40,693 nt of DNA, taken from an uncultured Trueperaceae bacterium. Lineage in GTDB: Bacteria; Deinococcota; Deinococci; Deinococcales; Trueperaceae. The notes under the pieces are model-generated. The model had not been told where the DNA came from. It searched no databases and worked only from the letters and a program-made list of their open reading frames with translations. How positions within the stretch are numbered: position 1 is the stretch's first letter; every line of letters begins with the position of its first letter. The stretch lies in assembly GCA_913062675.1 (NCBI GenBank), contig CAJXWR010000010.1, positions 1 through 40,693 on the forward strand. Reading direction: 5' to 3'. A program made the translations under genes and the position numbers. This document shows, one piece after another, positions 26,912 to 35,933 of this stretch.

Positions 26912-29011
26912 TCAGCGGGTTTCGTGGGACCAGGTGCCCGCGGGCGTGACCTTGGTGATGAAGCCTCCCGTGACGCCGGCTCGGGGGAGGGCGATGCGGC
27001 CGCCGCCACCCCCGCCATCGCGAAGTTCGACGCGTGTCGACGTGAAGTCGCCAGCGACGAACGCGCCACCCCCGGGGAGGGCGGCTGCGCCGGTCAGGTA
27101 ATCGTCTGCATCCCCGTCGAGGGTCAGGACGGACGTCCATGCCCCGTCGGGGGTCAAGGTGGCGACGAGCGCCGATGCACCCCCGTCGCCGGAGACGGTT
27201 CTGCCTCCTTCCCCGAGGAGTTGTACCGATGTGTCGACGTAGCCCGCAGTGAGGATGGATCCATCTTGGAGGACCGTGACGTCCAACAACTCTTCGTATC
27301 CGGTTCCGTGCATGCCCGTCACCCAAAGCCAGGTTCCGTCGGCCGAAATGCGCGCCACGAACGGGTCGTAGTCTCCGGAAGCTTCGAACGTAGGTCCCCC
27401 CAGCCGTCCAGGCGAGGTGAAGCGCATCTCGTCGAGCACGGAGATGCTCGCAAGGACGGCACCGCCGTCGGGGTGTGCCGCAATCGGCACGAAGGCTGAC
27501 TCCTCGACGTAGCCATCCGCCCGTGCGACCCACGTCCAGGCTCCCTCTGCATCGACGTGAGCGACGAACAGGTCGCTGAAGCCACCGCTCTTGATTCGCT
27601 CTGCCGGGCCCCTGGAGAACTGCATCGTGCCGCCGAAGAAGCCTGCCACGAACGCACCACCGTCAGGACTGGCCGCAATGTTGGGAGGGGTGTCGAAGAA
27701 CGTGGTGGTGTGCGCGTTGCTGGCCCACATCCACTCGCCTTCCTGATTCATGCCAGCCACGAACACGTCATTGAGGGCGTCATATTCGCCCGGGTCGCTG
27801 AAGCGGGTGAGGACCGGATCGCTTGCATAGAGCGGCGTGTCGAACGACAGGGTCGCGCTGTTGAACAAGCCCGTCACGAGAATCGTGCCGTCGGGGGAGA
27901 CGTCGAGACCCGTGATGATCTCCTCACCGGTACCGCCGAGTCGACGCGCCCATGCCCAGGATCCATCGGCCGACACCTTGGCGATGAAGGCATCCTGAGC
28001 GCCTCCATCGGCCTGCAGCGTCGACGGTCCGTTTCGAAGGCCTGGGAACATTGCATCCCCGTAGATGCGTCCAGCCACGATGGTGCTGCCGTCAGGCAGA
28101 GCCGTGGCGGCGTAGGGCGTGACGTTTTGCGTGCTCGTCGCTTGGGTCACCCACTCATAGCGGCCATTCACACCCGCCTTCGCGACGAAGAGATGCTCTG
28201 TGGACCCCGCACTCGGAAGTGTGAACGCGCGACTCCCCGCATCGAGGAAGCTCATCGCGGGGTTGTGGCTCGAGATCACGGCCGCGCTGCCATCCTCGAA
28301 CGCGACGACATGGGAGAAGAGGAAGGCCTCGCCCTCGGCTTCGAACAACGCCGTGGTGAACGAAGCGACGTCGATGTCGAGTTGCGCCACGACGCTTCCG
28401 TCCGACGCCGAAATCGTCACCCGTCCAGCGCTCTGGCCCGTCACGACGCCCCCCTGCGTCACCGTGGCGATCGACGGGTCGCGACTCGACCAGCGCAGGG
28501 CAGGCGTCGACGCTCCGTGCATTGCGGGGGAGATCGATGGGAAGAACGGCGCCAAGTCGAGGTTGCCACCCGTTCCCACGCTGGTAGGTGCTCCCGCGAG
28601 GAACGCCACCTCGCGAGGCTCGTCAGGTGCCTCTTCCTCAGCTTCGACCGTGATGGAGACCGTGGCGGGTGTCGCTCCCGCCACCGACGCGGTGACCGTG
28701 ACGTCGCCTGCGCTTCGTGCGGTCACCACGGCCGATCTCGCTCCCGGACCGCTCACCGTCAGGTCGACGACGTCTTGCGGCTGCGCGGACCACGTCACGG
28801 GATCAACGCTCCCCGTCACGGTTGCCGCGAGCTCGAGCGTCTGACCTACGGATAGCGTTGCGGTGGATGGTGTGACACTGATGCTGGCGTTCGACGCCGA
28901 GCCGCCAGGCGAGCCGCAGGCTGTTAGGAGCGTCAGCGTGGCGAGTAGCGCTACTCCCCAGGTGGCCATGCGCGCGACACGCGTCGTGGAAATGGTTGCC
29001 GGGTTCTTCAT
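26912..29011 (-). CDS. Lipoprotein with two Big_2-like domains and a probable seven-bladed propeller
   Basis: A 699-residue protein. The signal peptide has a lipobox LTAC (lipid Cys32). Residues 42-122 and 140-215 look like bacterial Ig-like (Big_2) domains (ISVTPSTATLSVGQ; SSRDPSIATVTQGGVVTG). From about 270 to the end there are seven SBBP-like units, each with FVAK/FIAK plus an AxGxWxW pattern: near 274, 341, 416, 481, 550, 614 and 684. Seven units suggest one closed propeller. It would face the outside, anchored in the membrane; the ligand is unknown. ATG 29011 follows GAGGAGGA. A Gly6 run is near residue 666. Confidence 0.8.
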   Translation of the reverse strand: MKNPATISTTRVARMATWGVALLATLTLLTACGSPGGSASNASISVTPSTATLSVGQTLELAATVTGSVDPVTWSAQPQDVVDLTVSGPGARSAVVTARSAGDVTVTASVAGATPATVSITVEAEEEAPDEPREVAFLAGAPTSVGTGGNLDLAPFFPSISPAMHGASTPALRWSSRDPSIATVTQGGVVTGQSAGRVTISASDGSVVAQLDIDVASFTTALFEAEGEAFLFSHVVAFEDGSAAVISSHNPAMSFLDAGSRAFTLPSAGSTEHLFVAKAGVNGRYEWVTQATSTQNVTPYAATALPDGSTIVAGRIYGDAMFPGLRNGPSTLQADGGAQDAFIAKVSADGSWAWARRLGGTGEEIITGLDVSPDGTILVTGLFNSATLSFDTPLYASDPVLTRFSDPGEYDALNDVFVAGMNQEGEWMWASNAHTTTFFDTPPNIAASPDGGAFVAGFFGGTMQFSRGPAERIKSGGFSDLFVAHVDAEGAWTWVARADGYVEESAFVPIAAHPDGGAVLASISVLDEMRFTSPGRLGGPTFEASGDYDPFVARISADGTWLWVTGMHGTGYEELLDVTVLQDGSILTAGYVDTSVQLLGEGGRTVSGDGGASALVATLTPDGAWTSVLTLDGDADDYLTGAAALPGGGAFVAGDFTSTRVELRDGGGGGGRIALPRAGVTGGFITKVTPAGTWSHETR

Positions 29012-29057
29012 GGTCCTCCTCCTCACGGAACGTGGCGTAGCGTAAGGGACGGACCGT

Positions 29058-29085
29058 TAGATAATCGTAAGACGCGTGATGCAAA
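29058..29085 (-). promoter_or_regulatory. Promoter of the lipoprotein gene
   Basis: Minus strand: TTTGCA (29085-29080), 16-bp spacer, TATCTA (29063-29058). Leader of about 40 nt with a Shine-Dalgarno. Lies in the 239-bp gap 29012-29250, which otherwise holds two terminator-like hairpins. Confidence 0.4.
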
Positions 29086-29118
29086 GGGTGACACGGTCGT
29101 GCCTGCGGCAACCAAGAA

Positions 29119-29144
29119 GCGTCCGCTCTCACAGGAGAGGACGC
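29119..29144 (-). terminator. Second terminator-like hairpin downstream of ispF
   Basis: A ten-bp stem (GCGTC plus CTCTC pairing GAGAG plus GACGC) with a 2-nt bulge and 4-nt loop. On the minus strand it is followed by TTCTTGGTT. It sits in tandem behind the 29170-29197 terminator and may shield the lipoprotein promoter. Confidence 0.4.
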
Positions 29145-29169
29145 ATACGAACATTGCCTCTGGACCGCC

Positions 29170-29197
29170 AAAAAAGCCAACAGCACGTGCCGTTGGC
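29170..29197 (-). terminator. Rho-independent terminator of ispF
   Basis: Stem GCCAAC/GTTGGC with a G-U pair and an inner GC, followed on the minus strand by six T (29175-29170). It begins 53 nt after the ispF stop. This is the only classic U-tract terminator in the window. Confidence 0.8.
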
Positions 29198-29250
29198 TTG
29201 AGTGGGTTCGGATTCCGCTAGGCCGTTACGAAGGTCGAGACGTTGACCAC

Positions 29251-29751
29251 TCAACCAGCGGAACCGCGACTCGCTTCGACGCGCAGCAACACCGTCACAC
29301 GCGCCTGCACGTGTCGAGGTGCCAGCCCCTCACTCGTCTTGAACGTCACTCCCACGTGGCCAGGTTCGAGACTCAGCACCTCGGCAAGCGTCCGCTGAAT
29401 CTGCACGCGATGCGGCCCAAGCTTGGGCCGGTCGAGCGTCACCACGCCCGCCACGTTCACGATCTGCACCTCTCCCACCGCGTCCCGAATGTGGTCCTGC
29501 ACCGTCTGCAAGATCACTTGACTGTCCAAACCCGCGTAGTTCGGATTGCTCGGCGGGAAGTATTGTCCGATGTCCCCCAAGCCGAAGGCGGACAACAATG
29601 CGTCGCAAAGCGCATGCAGCAGCACATCCCCATCACTGTGCGCCGATGCCCCCACGGGACTCTCGGGAATCTCGAAACCACCCAGCACCAATGGGTGGCC
29701 AGTCACCAGCCCATGGGCATCCTCACCGAAACCAATGCGTACGTCGCACAT
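29251..29751 (-). CDS. ispF: 2-C-methyl-D-erythritol 2,4-cyclodiphosphate synthase
   Basis: A 166-residue enzyme of the MEP isoprenoid pathway, turning CDP-methylerythritol 2-phosphate into the cyclodiphosphate with loss of CMP. Metal-binding GFGEDAHGL (Asp-x-His), [38 protein letters not shown] and [17 protein letters not shown] are diagnostic, with FKTSEGLAP near the C-terminus. The ATG at 29751 lies 8 nt after TAGCAT (29765-29760), a leaderless layout. It is not next to ispD. Confidence 0.96.
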   Translation of the reverse strand: MCDVRIGFGEDAHGLVTGHPLVLGGFEIPESPVGASAHSDGDVLLHALCDALLSAFGLGDIGQYFPPSNPNYAGLDSQVILQTVQDHIRDAVGEVQIVNVAGVVTLDRPKLGPHRVQIQRTLAEVLSLEPGHVGVTFKTSEGLAPRHVQARVTVLLRVEASRGSAG

Positions 29752-29759
29752 GCAGGCGC

Positions 29760-29765
29760 ATGCTA
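29760..29765 (-). promoter_or_regulatory. -10 element of ispF
   Basis: TAGCAT on the minus strand, 8 nt before the ATG. Confidence 0.4.
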
Positions 29766-29891
29766 CCCCGTTCGTTGGATGCAACGCCTCGGCCAACCCG
29801 GACCCAAACGTGTTTGCGCCCGCCGGGCGAGGTGGCGCAACGGCGGACGCAACGAAACCAGCATGACGGAAGGCCGTTAGCAAGTCGTCAG

Positions 29892-29915
29892 ACGCGCGCG
29901 TCCGGACGCGCGCGT
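29892..29915. repeat. 24-bp perfect palindrome in the EamA promoter
   Basis: Two copies of the self-palindromic ACGCGCGCGT (29892-29901 and 29906-29915) flank CCGG, so the whole 24 bp is one perfect palindrome. It ends 2 bp before the -10-like CATGAT (29918-29923) of the EamA gene. A dimeric regulator bound here would block RNA polymerase. The alternating CG content could also favour Z-DNA. Confidence 0.6.
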
Positions 29916-29917
29916 GG

Positions 29918-29923
29918 CATGAT
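29918..29923 (+). promoter_or_regulatory. Candidate -10 element of the EamA gene
   Basis: CATGAT, 7 nt before the ATG at 29931. It matches TANNNT at positions 2 and 6 only, and is placed exactly as in the other leaderless genes. Confidence 0.35.
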
Positions 29924-29930
29924 GCACGTC

Positions 29931-30809
29931 ATGTCGTTTCCCGTCGGGATTGCCGTCCTCGTGGGCATCACCATGGTGTGGGGGACCACCTTCGTGGTCG
30001 TCAAGGAGGCCCTCGACGTCCTTCCCGTCCCGCTCCTCCTCGCCCTCCGCTTTTCCCTCACCGCCGCCCTGTTCCTCTGGGTCCCATTCCACAAGGCGGC
30101 CTTGAAACCCGCGATGATTCTCGGCCTGCTTGCCCTCGCTGGGTTCGGCACGCAAACCCTCGGCCTTTCGCTCACCACCGCCTCGAAGGCCGCGTTCATC
30201 ACCGGCCTGTCCGTCGTCCTCACCCCCATGGTGTCCGCCGTGTGGCTCCGCACGAACGTGCCTGCACGCGCTTGGCTTGCCGCTCTCGTCGCGGTCGCCG
30301 GTCTCGGCCTCATGACGCTGCGCGGGGGTGAAGCGCAAGGCGTCAACGGAGGAGACCTGTGGGTCCTCGGCACCGCCCTCGCCTACGCGCTGTACATCGT
30401 CTACCTCGGTCGCGTGGCAGGGGACGCGCCCGCCCTCGCCCTCGCCGGCATGCAGCACATCCCCATGGCTGCCCTCGCCTGGCTCTGGGCGCTTCCCCAC
30501 GTCGACGTGCTGGCCACCGTGCCACTCGACGCCTACCTCGCCGTCGCCTACCTTGCCGTCATCGCCACCGGCCTCATCGCCGTCCTGCAAACCTACGCCC
30601 AGCGCGTCGTGCCCGCCCACCTCGCTGCCCTCATCTTCGTGCTCGAACCGGTCTTCGCCTCGATCTTCGCCTTCCTCCTTCTCGGCGAACGCCTCGGTCC
30701 CCTCGGGTTGACGGGTGCAGGCCTCGTGCTTCTCGCCATGCTCATCGCCGAACTTCGTCCCAAGCGGCGTGCACGCACGCCCCGCCCGGCCACCAGCAAG
30801 GTCCCCTGA
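29931..30809 (+). CDS. EamA-family (DMT) transporter
   Basis: A 292-residue membrane protein with about ten hydrophobic helices in two EamA repeats. Family signs: VGITMVWGTTFVVVKEAL at the start, then KAAFITGLSVVLTPMVSAVWLR in the first half, GTALAYALYIVYLGR opening the second, and AALIFVLEPVFASIFAFLLLGERLGPLGLTGAGLVLLAML at the end. Such proteins export amino acids, nucleobases or other small metabolites; the substrate cannot be told. ATG 29931 fits both the motif start and the -10 spacing; an in-frame ATG at 29922 is less likely. The palindrome just upstream suggests dedicated repression. Confidence 0.88.
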   Translation: MSFPVGIAVLVGITMVWGTTFVVVKEALDVLPVPLLLALRFSLTAALFLWVPFHKAALKPAMILGLLALAGFGTQTLGLSLTTASKAAFITGLSVVLTPMVSAVWLRTNVPARAWLAALVAVAGLGLMTLRGGEAQGVNGGDLWVLGTALAYALYIVYLGRVAGDAPALALAGMQHIPMAALAWLWALPHVDVLATVPLDAYLAVAYLAVIATGLIAVLQTYAQRVVPAHLAALIFVLEPVFASIFAFLLLGERLGPLGLTGAGLVLLAMLIAELRPKRRARTPRPATSKVP

Positions 30810-30816
30810 ACGCGGA

Positions 30817-30844
30817 AGGAGGCGGGGTGACCACCCCACCTCCT
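30817..30844. terminator. Terminator between the convergent EamA and acs genes
   Basis: Stem AGGAGG-c-GGGGT pairing ACCCC-a-CCTCCT (11 bp, one mismatch) with a 4-nt loop, followed by CTTC on the plus strand. It can serve both directions. Confidence 0.6.
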
Positions 30845-30866
30845 CTTCAGCCATCCCGCTCGATGC

Positions 30867-30882
30867 ACGCGCTTGAGCGCGT
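30867..30882 (-). terminator. Hairpin just after acs
   Basis: A perfect 6-bp stem ACGCGC/GCGCGT with a 4-nt loop starts 3 nt past the acs stop. No U-tract; possibly an mRNA 3' end protector. Confidence 0.4.
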
Positions 30883-30885
30883 GGG

Positions 30886-32826
30886 TCAGCCCTGAAGGAG
30901 CTTGTCGATCACCGACCGGTCCTCGAGCGTACTTACGTCGCCCGTCACGTCCTGACCCGCAGCCACGTTCCGCAAGAGCCGCCGCATGATCTTCCCACTC
31001 CGGGTCTTAGGAAGCGCCTCCGCGAAGTGAATCCCGTCCGGCTTCGCGATCGCGCCAATCTCCTTCGCCACGTGCTCCCGCAAGGCGGCACGAAGCTCCT
31101 CCGACCCCTCACGCGAGCCTTCCAGCGTCACGAACGCCACGATCGCCTGGCCCTTCAACTCGTCAGGGCGCCCCACCACGGCCGCCTCCGCCACCGCCTC
31201 GTGCGCGACGAGCGCCGACTCGACCTCCATCGTGCCCAGACGGTGTCCCGACACGTTCACCACGTCATCGACCCGCCCCATGATCCAGTGGTACCCCTCG
31301 GCATCCTTCCGCGCACCATCCCCCGCGAAGTACACGTGCGGAATCTCGCTCCAGTACTGATTCCGGTAGCGGTCGTCATCGCCGTACACCGTGCGCAGCA
31401 TCGACGGCCACGGCCGCTTCAGCACGAGATAGCCCCCCTCGTCCGCATCCACCTCGTTCCCCTCGACGTCCATGATGGCGGGCTCCACGCCGAAGAACGG
31501 CACGCCCGCCGAACCGGGCTTCGCATCATGCACACCCGGCAGGGTGGTCAACATGATGCCGCCCGTCTCCGTCTGCCACCAGGTATCGACGATGGGGCAG
31601 GCGTCCCCCCCAATCACGCGCCGGTACCACATCCACGCCTCAGGATTGATGGGTTCCCCCACCGTGCCGAGCAGCCGCAAACTCGTCAAGTCATGCTTCC
31701 CAGGGTGCTCATCGCCCAGCTTCATGAACGCGCGAATCGCCGTGGGTGCCGTGTAGAACACGCTCACCTGGTACCGCTCCACCATCTCCCACAAGCGGTC
31801 GGCCGCCGGGTAGGTGGGCGCACCCTCGTACATCACCTGCGTCGCCCCGTTGAACATCGGACCGTACGCGATGTAGCTGTGCCCCGTGATCCACCCCACG
31901 TCCGCGGTGCACCAGAACACGTCGCCTGGCTTCAGGTCGAACACGTACTTCGTCGTCGCGTAGGTGTACGTCTGGTACCCCCCCGTCGAGTGCAGCACGC
32001 CCTTCGGCTTCCCGGTACTGCCACTCGTGTACAGGATGAACGACGGATGTTCCGCATCGAGCGGCTCGGCCGGACATACGTCGGACGCGTGCTTCACCGC
32101 ATCGTGGTACCAAACGTCGCGCCCCGGCTCCATGTCCACGTCGTTCTCCGCGCGGCGCACCACGACCACCGACGTGACGGTCGGGCACTTCGCGAGCGCC
32201 TCATCCACCGCCGGTTTCAGCGGCAACACCGCACCCCGCCGGAAGCCCCCATCGGCCGTGATGACCGCCTTCGCCTCGGCATCCTCAATCCGGTCGGCCA
32301 GCGCCTGCGCACTGAACCCGCCGAACACCACGCTGTGCGTCGCCCCAATCCGCGCGCACGCCAGCATCGCCATGACCGCCTCGGGAATCATCGGCATGTA
32401 GATCGCCACCCGGTCGCCCTTCTCGATGCCCTGCGCCTTCAGGACGTTCGCGAAGCGCGACGTCTCGCGCAGCATCTCCGCATACGTCAACACGCGCTTG
32501 TCGCCCGGCTCGCCCTCGAAGAAGAACGCCACCTGATTCCCGCGCCCGGCCTCCACGTGCCGGTCGAGCGCGTTGTAGGAAAGGTTCGTCGTTCCATCCA
32601 CGAACCACTGCACGAACGGTTCGTCCCACGCCTGCACGGCGCTCCAGGGAGAGAACCAATGCAGCTCCGAGGCAAGTTCTGACCAGAAGGCGTCCGGCTC
32701 GTCGAGCGACCGACGGTACATGCCCTCGTACTCCGCGAGCGTTCCAATCCGCGCCTCGGCACGGAACCGCTCTGCTGGCTTGAAACGGCGACCCTCCTGC
32801 AGGACCGAGGTGATGCGATCGGACAT
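30886..32826 (-). CDS. acs: Acetyl-CoA synthetase
   Basis: A 646-residue AMP-forming acyl-CoA synthetase that activates acetate with ATP and CoA. Full Acs length. Motifs: [15 protein letters not shown] (P-loop), [74 protein letters not shown], and the C-terminal [14 protein letters not shown]. The lysine in that last segment is the conserved site whose acetylation silences the enzyme. ATG 32826 has GGAGAGGGAGG upstream and a promoter at 32919-32947. Confidence 0.97.
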   Translation of the reverse strand: MSDRITSVLQEGRRFKPAERFRAEARIGTLAEYEGMYRRSLDEPDAFWSELASELHWFSPWSAVQAWDEPFVQWFVDGTTNLSYNALDRHVEAGRGNQVAFFFEGEPGDKRVLTYAEMLRETSRFANVLKAQGIEKGDRVAIYMPMIPEAVMAMLACARIGATHSVVFGGFSAQALADRIEDAEAKAVITADGGFRRGAVLPLKPAVDEALAKCPTVTSVVVVRRAENDVDMEPGRDVWYHDAVKHASDVCPAEPLDAEHPSFILYTSGSTGKPKGVLHSTGGYQTYTYATTKYVFDLKPGDVFWCTADVGWITGHSYIAYGPMFNGATQVMYEGAPTYPAADRLWEMVERYQVSVFYTAPTAIRAFMKLGDEHPGKHDLTSLRLLGTVGEPINPEAWMWYRRVIGGDACPIVDTWWQTETGGIMLTTLPGVHDAKPGSAGVPFFGVEPAIMDVEGNEVDADEGGYLVLKRPWPSMLRTVYGDDDRYRNQYWSEIPHVYFAGDGARKDAEGYHWIMGRVDDVVNVSGHRLGTMEVESALVAHEAVAEAAVVGRPDELKGQAIVAFVTLEGSREGSEELRAALREHVAKEIGAIAKPDGIHFAEALPKTRSGKIMRRLLRNVAAGQDVTGDVSTLEDRSVIDKLLQG

Positions 32827-32918
32827 GACGAACCTCCCTCTCCAGATGCAAAGGCGGCGCTGCGCACGCGAACGAAGGCTGCGCACCGACGTGAACTCAC
32901 CGCCGTCTAGACGCGCGG

Positions 32919-32947
32919 AGCATACCGCACGTCCCAATGCGCTCCAA
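32919..32947 (-). promoter_or_regulatory. acs promoter
   Basis: Minus strand: TTGGAG (32947-32942), 17-bp spacer, TATGCT (32924-32919). Gives a leader of about 85 nt. It lies in the 138-bp gap after trkH. Confidence 0.5.
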
Positions 32948-32964
32948 GACGCCACCGCATCGCA

Positions 32965-34437
32965 CTAATCGCGACTTGCGCGCCGCCAGCCACGCGGGAC
33001 GCGCCACACGTCCGGTGACAACAGCACGAACACTGCCATCACCTCGAGTCGCCCCGCGAACATCGCGAAGGTGAGCAGCACCTTCGCCACGTCCGGAAGC
33101 ACCGCGAAACTCCCCATCGGACCCACCGCACCCAAGCCCGGACCCACGTTCCCCAGCGTCGCGATGGAGGCTGTGAACGCCGTCGTGAACTCCACGCCCA
33201 ACAGGGCAAGGCTGATCACCAGCACCGCGAAGAGAAGGGCATACACCGTCACGAACGCAGCGACCGCCCGAACCACGTCCTCCGGAACGGGCCGACCACT
33301 CACCCGCACCGGCAAGACCGCACGAGGATGCAACACGCGCCGCACCTCGAGCCACGCCATCTTCGCCACGATCATCAACCGAACGACCTTCATGCCCCCC
33401 GCCGCGCTCCCCGCACTCCCCCCAATGAACATCAAGAGCACCAACACCGTCTGTGCGGAGACGCCCCACGCCCCGAAATCCACCGTTGCGTACCCCGTCG
33501 TCGTGAGGATCGAAATCGCCTGGAACAAGCCGTGCCGCAACGCCTCGGCGCCGTACGTTCCCTGCAACAGCAGCGTCAACGCCAAACCCGCCACGAGGAA
33601 CACGGTGAGGTACACCCGAAACTCCTCGTTGCGGAGCATCTGGCGTGGCCTCCCCGAGAGCAGCTGAAACTGCAAGACGAAGTTCGCGCCCGCCAGCGTC
33701 ATGAACACGATGGCCACCCACTGCACCGCCGCACCGAACGCCTCGAACGAACGCGCTTCAGGACTGAACCCTGCTGCCGACACGGTCGTCATGGCGTGCG
33801 CCACCGCATCGAACCACCCCATGCCCGCCACGGCGTACGACACCGCCGCCGCCACCGACATGCCGAGGTACACCACCAGCAACGTCCCCGCGGTCCGTCG
33901 CAACCGCGGAGCGACCTGTTCCTCGCTCGGGCCTGGCATCTCCGCAACGAACAACTGTCGACCCGCAATCGCCAACTGTGGGAACACCGCGACGAACACC
34001 ACGATGATGCCCACACCCCCCACCCACTGGCTCAACGCCCGCCACAGGAACAGCGTCGAGGACACCGCCCCAAAATCGGCGATGGCGGTCGCTCCGGTCG
34101 CCGTGAAGCCACTCATCGCCTCGAACCAGGCATCCAGGAACGGCATGGATGCATTCAGCACGAACGGCACCGAACCCACCAACGGGATGAGCCACCAAAG
34201 TGCCAGCACCGCCAGCAACGCCTCCCGGCGCGAGGGTTCCCCTGTCGTCCGCCCAAAGGCGAGGCTTGGACCCGCCACGAGTGCTGCGAGGCCACTCGCC
34301 CAGGCAAACCCCGACCAGGGTTCGTTCCACGCCCAGGCAATCAAGGCGAGCACGGCGGTCGCCACCGAAACGCCAGCGAGGCCAAACCCCACCATGCGCA
34401 AGGCGAACCGGCCCCGACCCCGACCCTGGGTACGCAC
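32965..34437 (-). CDS. trkH: TrkH-family potassium channel subunit (copy 1)
   Basis: A 490-residue membrane protein of the Trk/Ktr/HKT superfamily, four M1-P-M2 repeats forming a K+ pathway, gated by TrkA. Filter segments: SGFTATGATAI (P1), TTVSAAGFSPEARSF (P2), SILTTTGYATVDFGAW (P3), ATLGNVGPGLGAVG (P4). All four filter glycines remain. Others: LSQWVGGVGIIVVFVAVFPQL and FIGGSAGSAAGGMKVVR. GTG 34437 begins 1 nt after the other trkH, with AGGTGG upstream. Last gene of the trkA-trkH-trkH set. Confidence 0.92.
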   Translation of the reverse strand: MRTQGRGRGRFALRMVGFGLAGVSVATAVLALIAWAWNEPWSGFAWASGLAALVAGPSLAFGRTTGEPSRREALLAVLALWWLIPLVGSVPFVLNASMPFLDAWFEAMSGFTATGATAIADFGAVSSTLFLWRALSQWVGGVGIIVVFVAVFPQLAIAGRQLFVAEMPGPSEEQVAPRLRRTAGTLLVVYLGMSVAAAVSYAVAGMGWFDAVAHAMTTVSAAGFSPEARSFEAFGAAVQWVAIVFMTLAGANFVLQFQLLSGRPRQMLRNEEFRVYLTVFLVAGLALTLLLQGTYGAEALRHGLFQAISILTTTGYATVDFGAWGVSAQTVLVLLMFIGGSAGSAAGGMKVVRLMIVAKMAWLEVRRVLHPRAVLPVRVSGRPVPEDVVRAVAAFVTVYALLFAVLVISLALLGVEFTTAFTASIATLGNVGPGLGAVGPMGSFAVLPDVAKVLLTFAMFAGRLEVMAVFVLLSPDVWRVPRGWRRASRD

Positions 34438-34438
34438 C

Positions 34439-35929
34439 TCAATCCACCTCCCCGGGATGAACCGGCGAGCGGGAACGCCAAGGCCGTGACCGTCGCCACC
34501 AATCCCCTGAGAACAAGAGGAACACCGTCACCACCTCGAGGCGACCGGCGTACATCGCGAAGGTCAACACGACCTTCGCGAGCGGCTCGAACTCCGCAAA
34601 CGACGCCATGGGTCCCACCGCCGCGATGCCCGGCCCGATGTTGCCCAGCGTCGCGATCGCTGCACTGAACGACGTCTCGAAATCGTGACCCAGCAACCCC
34701 AGCGTCGCCGCGACGAACGCGAACGTGCCGACGTACACCGTCAGGAACGCGGCCACCGCCCGGAGGACACCCTCCGGCACGACACGCCGCCCCACGCGCA
34801 CCGGCAACACCGACCGTGGGTGCAAGGTGCGTTGCACCTCACGCGCGGTGTGCTTCGCGACGATCCACCAACGAATCACCTTCACGCCCCCCGCCGCACT
34901 TCCCGCACTCCCGCCAATGAACATCAAGGCCAGCAGCACCGTTTGGGCTTGCGACGGCCATGCCGCGAAATCCACCGATGCGTACCCGGTCGTCGTCAAG
35001 ATCGACGCCACCTGGAAAGCGGCGTGCCGAACGCCCGCCTCGCCGAAGATGGGCACCAACACGAGGCTCAACACCCCCGTCGCCGCGACCACGATCGTGA
35101 GGTACACGCGGAACTCCACGTCGCGCAGCAGCACACCCGGGCGGCGCGACACGGCGGCGCGGAACTGCAACGCGAAACTCGTGCCCGCCAGCAACATGAA
35201 GACGACCGCCACCCACTGCGCGGCAGCGCCAAACCCCTCGAACGAACGCGCCTCGGGACTGAACCCGCCCGCAGCCAACGTCGTGAAGGCATGCAACACG
35301 GCGTCGAGGGGCGTGAGGCCCGCGAGGACGTACGCCAAGGCGGCTGCTACGGTGAGCGTCACGTACACGCTCAGCACCGCCAACGCCGTGGACCGCAAGT
35401 GCGGCGTGAACCGCTCCTCGGTCGGTCCGGGCGCCTCGGTTGCGAACAACTGCCGGCCTGCAATCGCGAGGCGTGGGAACACCGCGAGGAACAACACGAT
35501 GATTCCTACGCCCCCCACCCACTGCGTGAAGGCGCGCCACGCGAACAACGACCGAGAGAAGGCGTCGAAATCCGTCAGGATCGTCGCGCCCGTGGTGGTG
35601 AACCCACTCATCGCTTCGAACAACGCGTCGAGCGGACCGAGACCCCCCATCCACAGGTACGGAACGCTTCCCACCAGGGGAAACACCCACCACAACGCCA
35701 ACACCGCGCCCAATGCCTCTCGGTGAGACGGTTCGGCGTACCGCCCCGACGCACGCAGGAGCGCCAGCCCCAGAACCGAAACGGCAACCGCCGGGATGAG
35801 GAAACCCATGGCCGGCTCACGCCAAAACCAGGCCAACACCGCGAAGGCGGTGAGGAAAACCCCCAACGCCGAGAGGCCCACGCCCAACACCCGCACACCG
35901 AAATGACCATGCGGAGCGGGCTGCGTCAC
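34439..35929 (-). CDS. trkH: TrkH-family potassium channel subunit (copy 2)
   Basis: A 496-residue paralog of the downstream gene, colinear from end to end. Filter segments: SGFTTTGATIL (P1), TTLAAGGFSPEARSF (P2), SILTTTGYASVDFAAW (P3), ATLGNIGPGIAAVG (P4). P2 differs from copy 1 (AGG versus AAG). GTG 35929 starts 4 nt after trkA with no clear Shine-Dalgarno, so translation is probably coupled. Because TrkH works as a homodimer, the two copies could form separate channels or a mixed dimer. Confidence 0.92.
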   Translation of the reverse strand: MTQPAPHGHFGVRVLGVGLSALGVFLTAFAVLAWFWREPAMGFLIPAVAVSVLGLALLRASGRYAEPSHREALGAVLALWWVFPLVGSVPYLWMGGLGPLDALFEAMSGFTTTGATILTDFDAFSRSLFAWRAFTQWVGGVGIIVLFLAVFPRLAIAGRQLFATEAPGPTEERFTPHLRSTALAVLSVYVTLTVAAALAYVLAGLTPLDAVLHAFTTLAAGGFSPEARSFEGFGAAAQWVAVVFMLLAGTSFALQFRAAVSRRPGVLLRDVEFRVYLTIVVAATGVLSLVLVPIFGEAGVRHAAFQVASILTTTGYASVDFAAWPSQAQTVLLALMFIGGSAGSAAGGVKVIRWWIVAKHTAREVQRTLHPRSVLPVRVGRRVVPEGVLRAVAAFLTVYVGTFAFVAATLGLLGHDFETSFSAAIATLGNIGPGIAAVGPMASFAEFEPLAKVVLTFAMYAGRLEVVTVFLLFSGDWWRRSRPWRSRSPVHPGEVD

Positions 35930-35933
35930 GAAA

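Noticed and set aside
29198-29275. tRNA-like signals (GGTTCGGATTCC on plus; GTTGAGTGGTCAAC on minus) near the ispF 3' end
   Set aside because: No complete cloverleaf: the anticodon stem does not pair and no acceptor stem is found. The region is ispF coding end plus its 3' untranslated part.
31027-32682. 551-codon open frame antisense to acs
   Set aside because: Arg/His-rich, no family motif, fully opposite to a clear acetyl-CoA synthetase.
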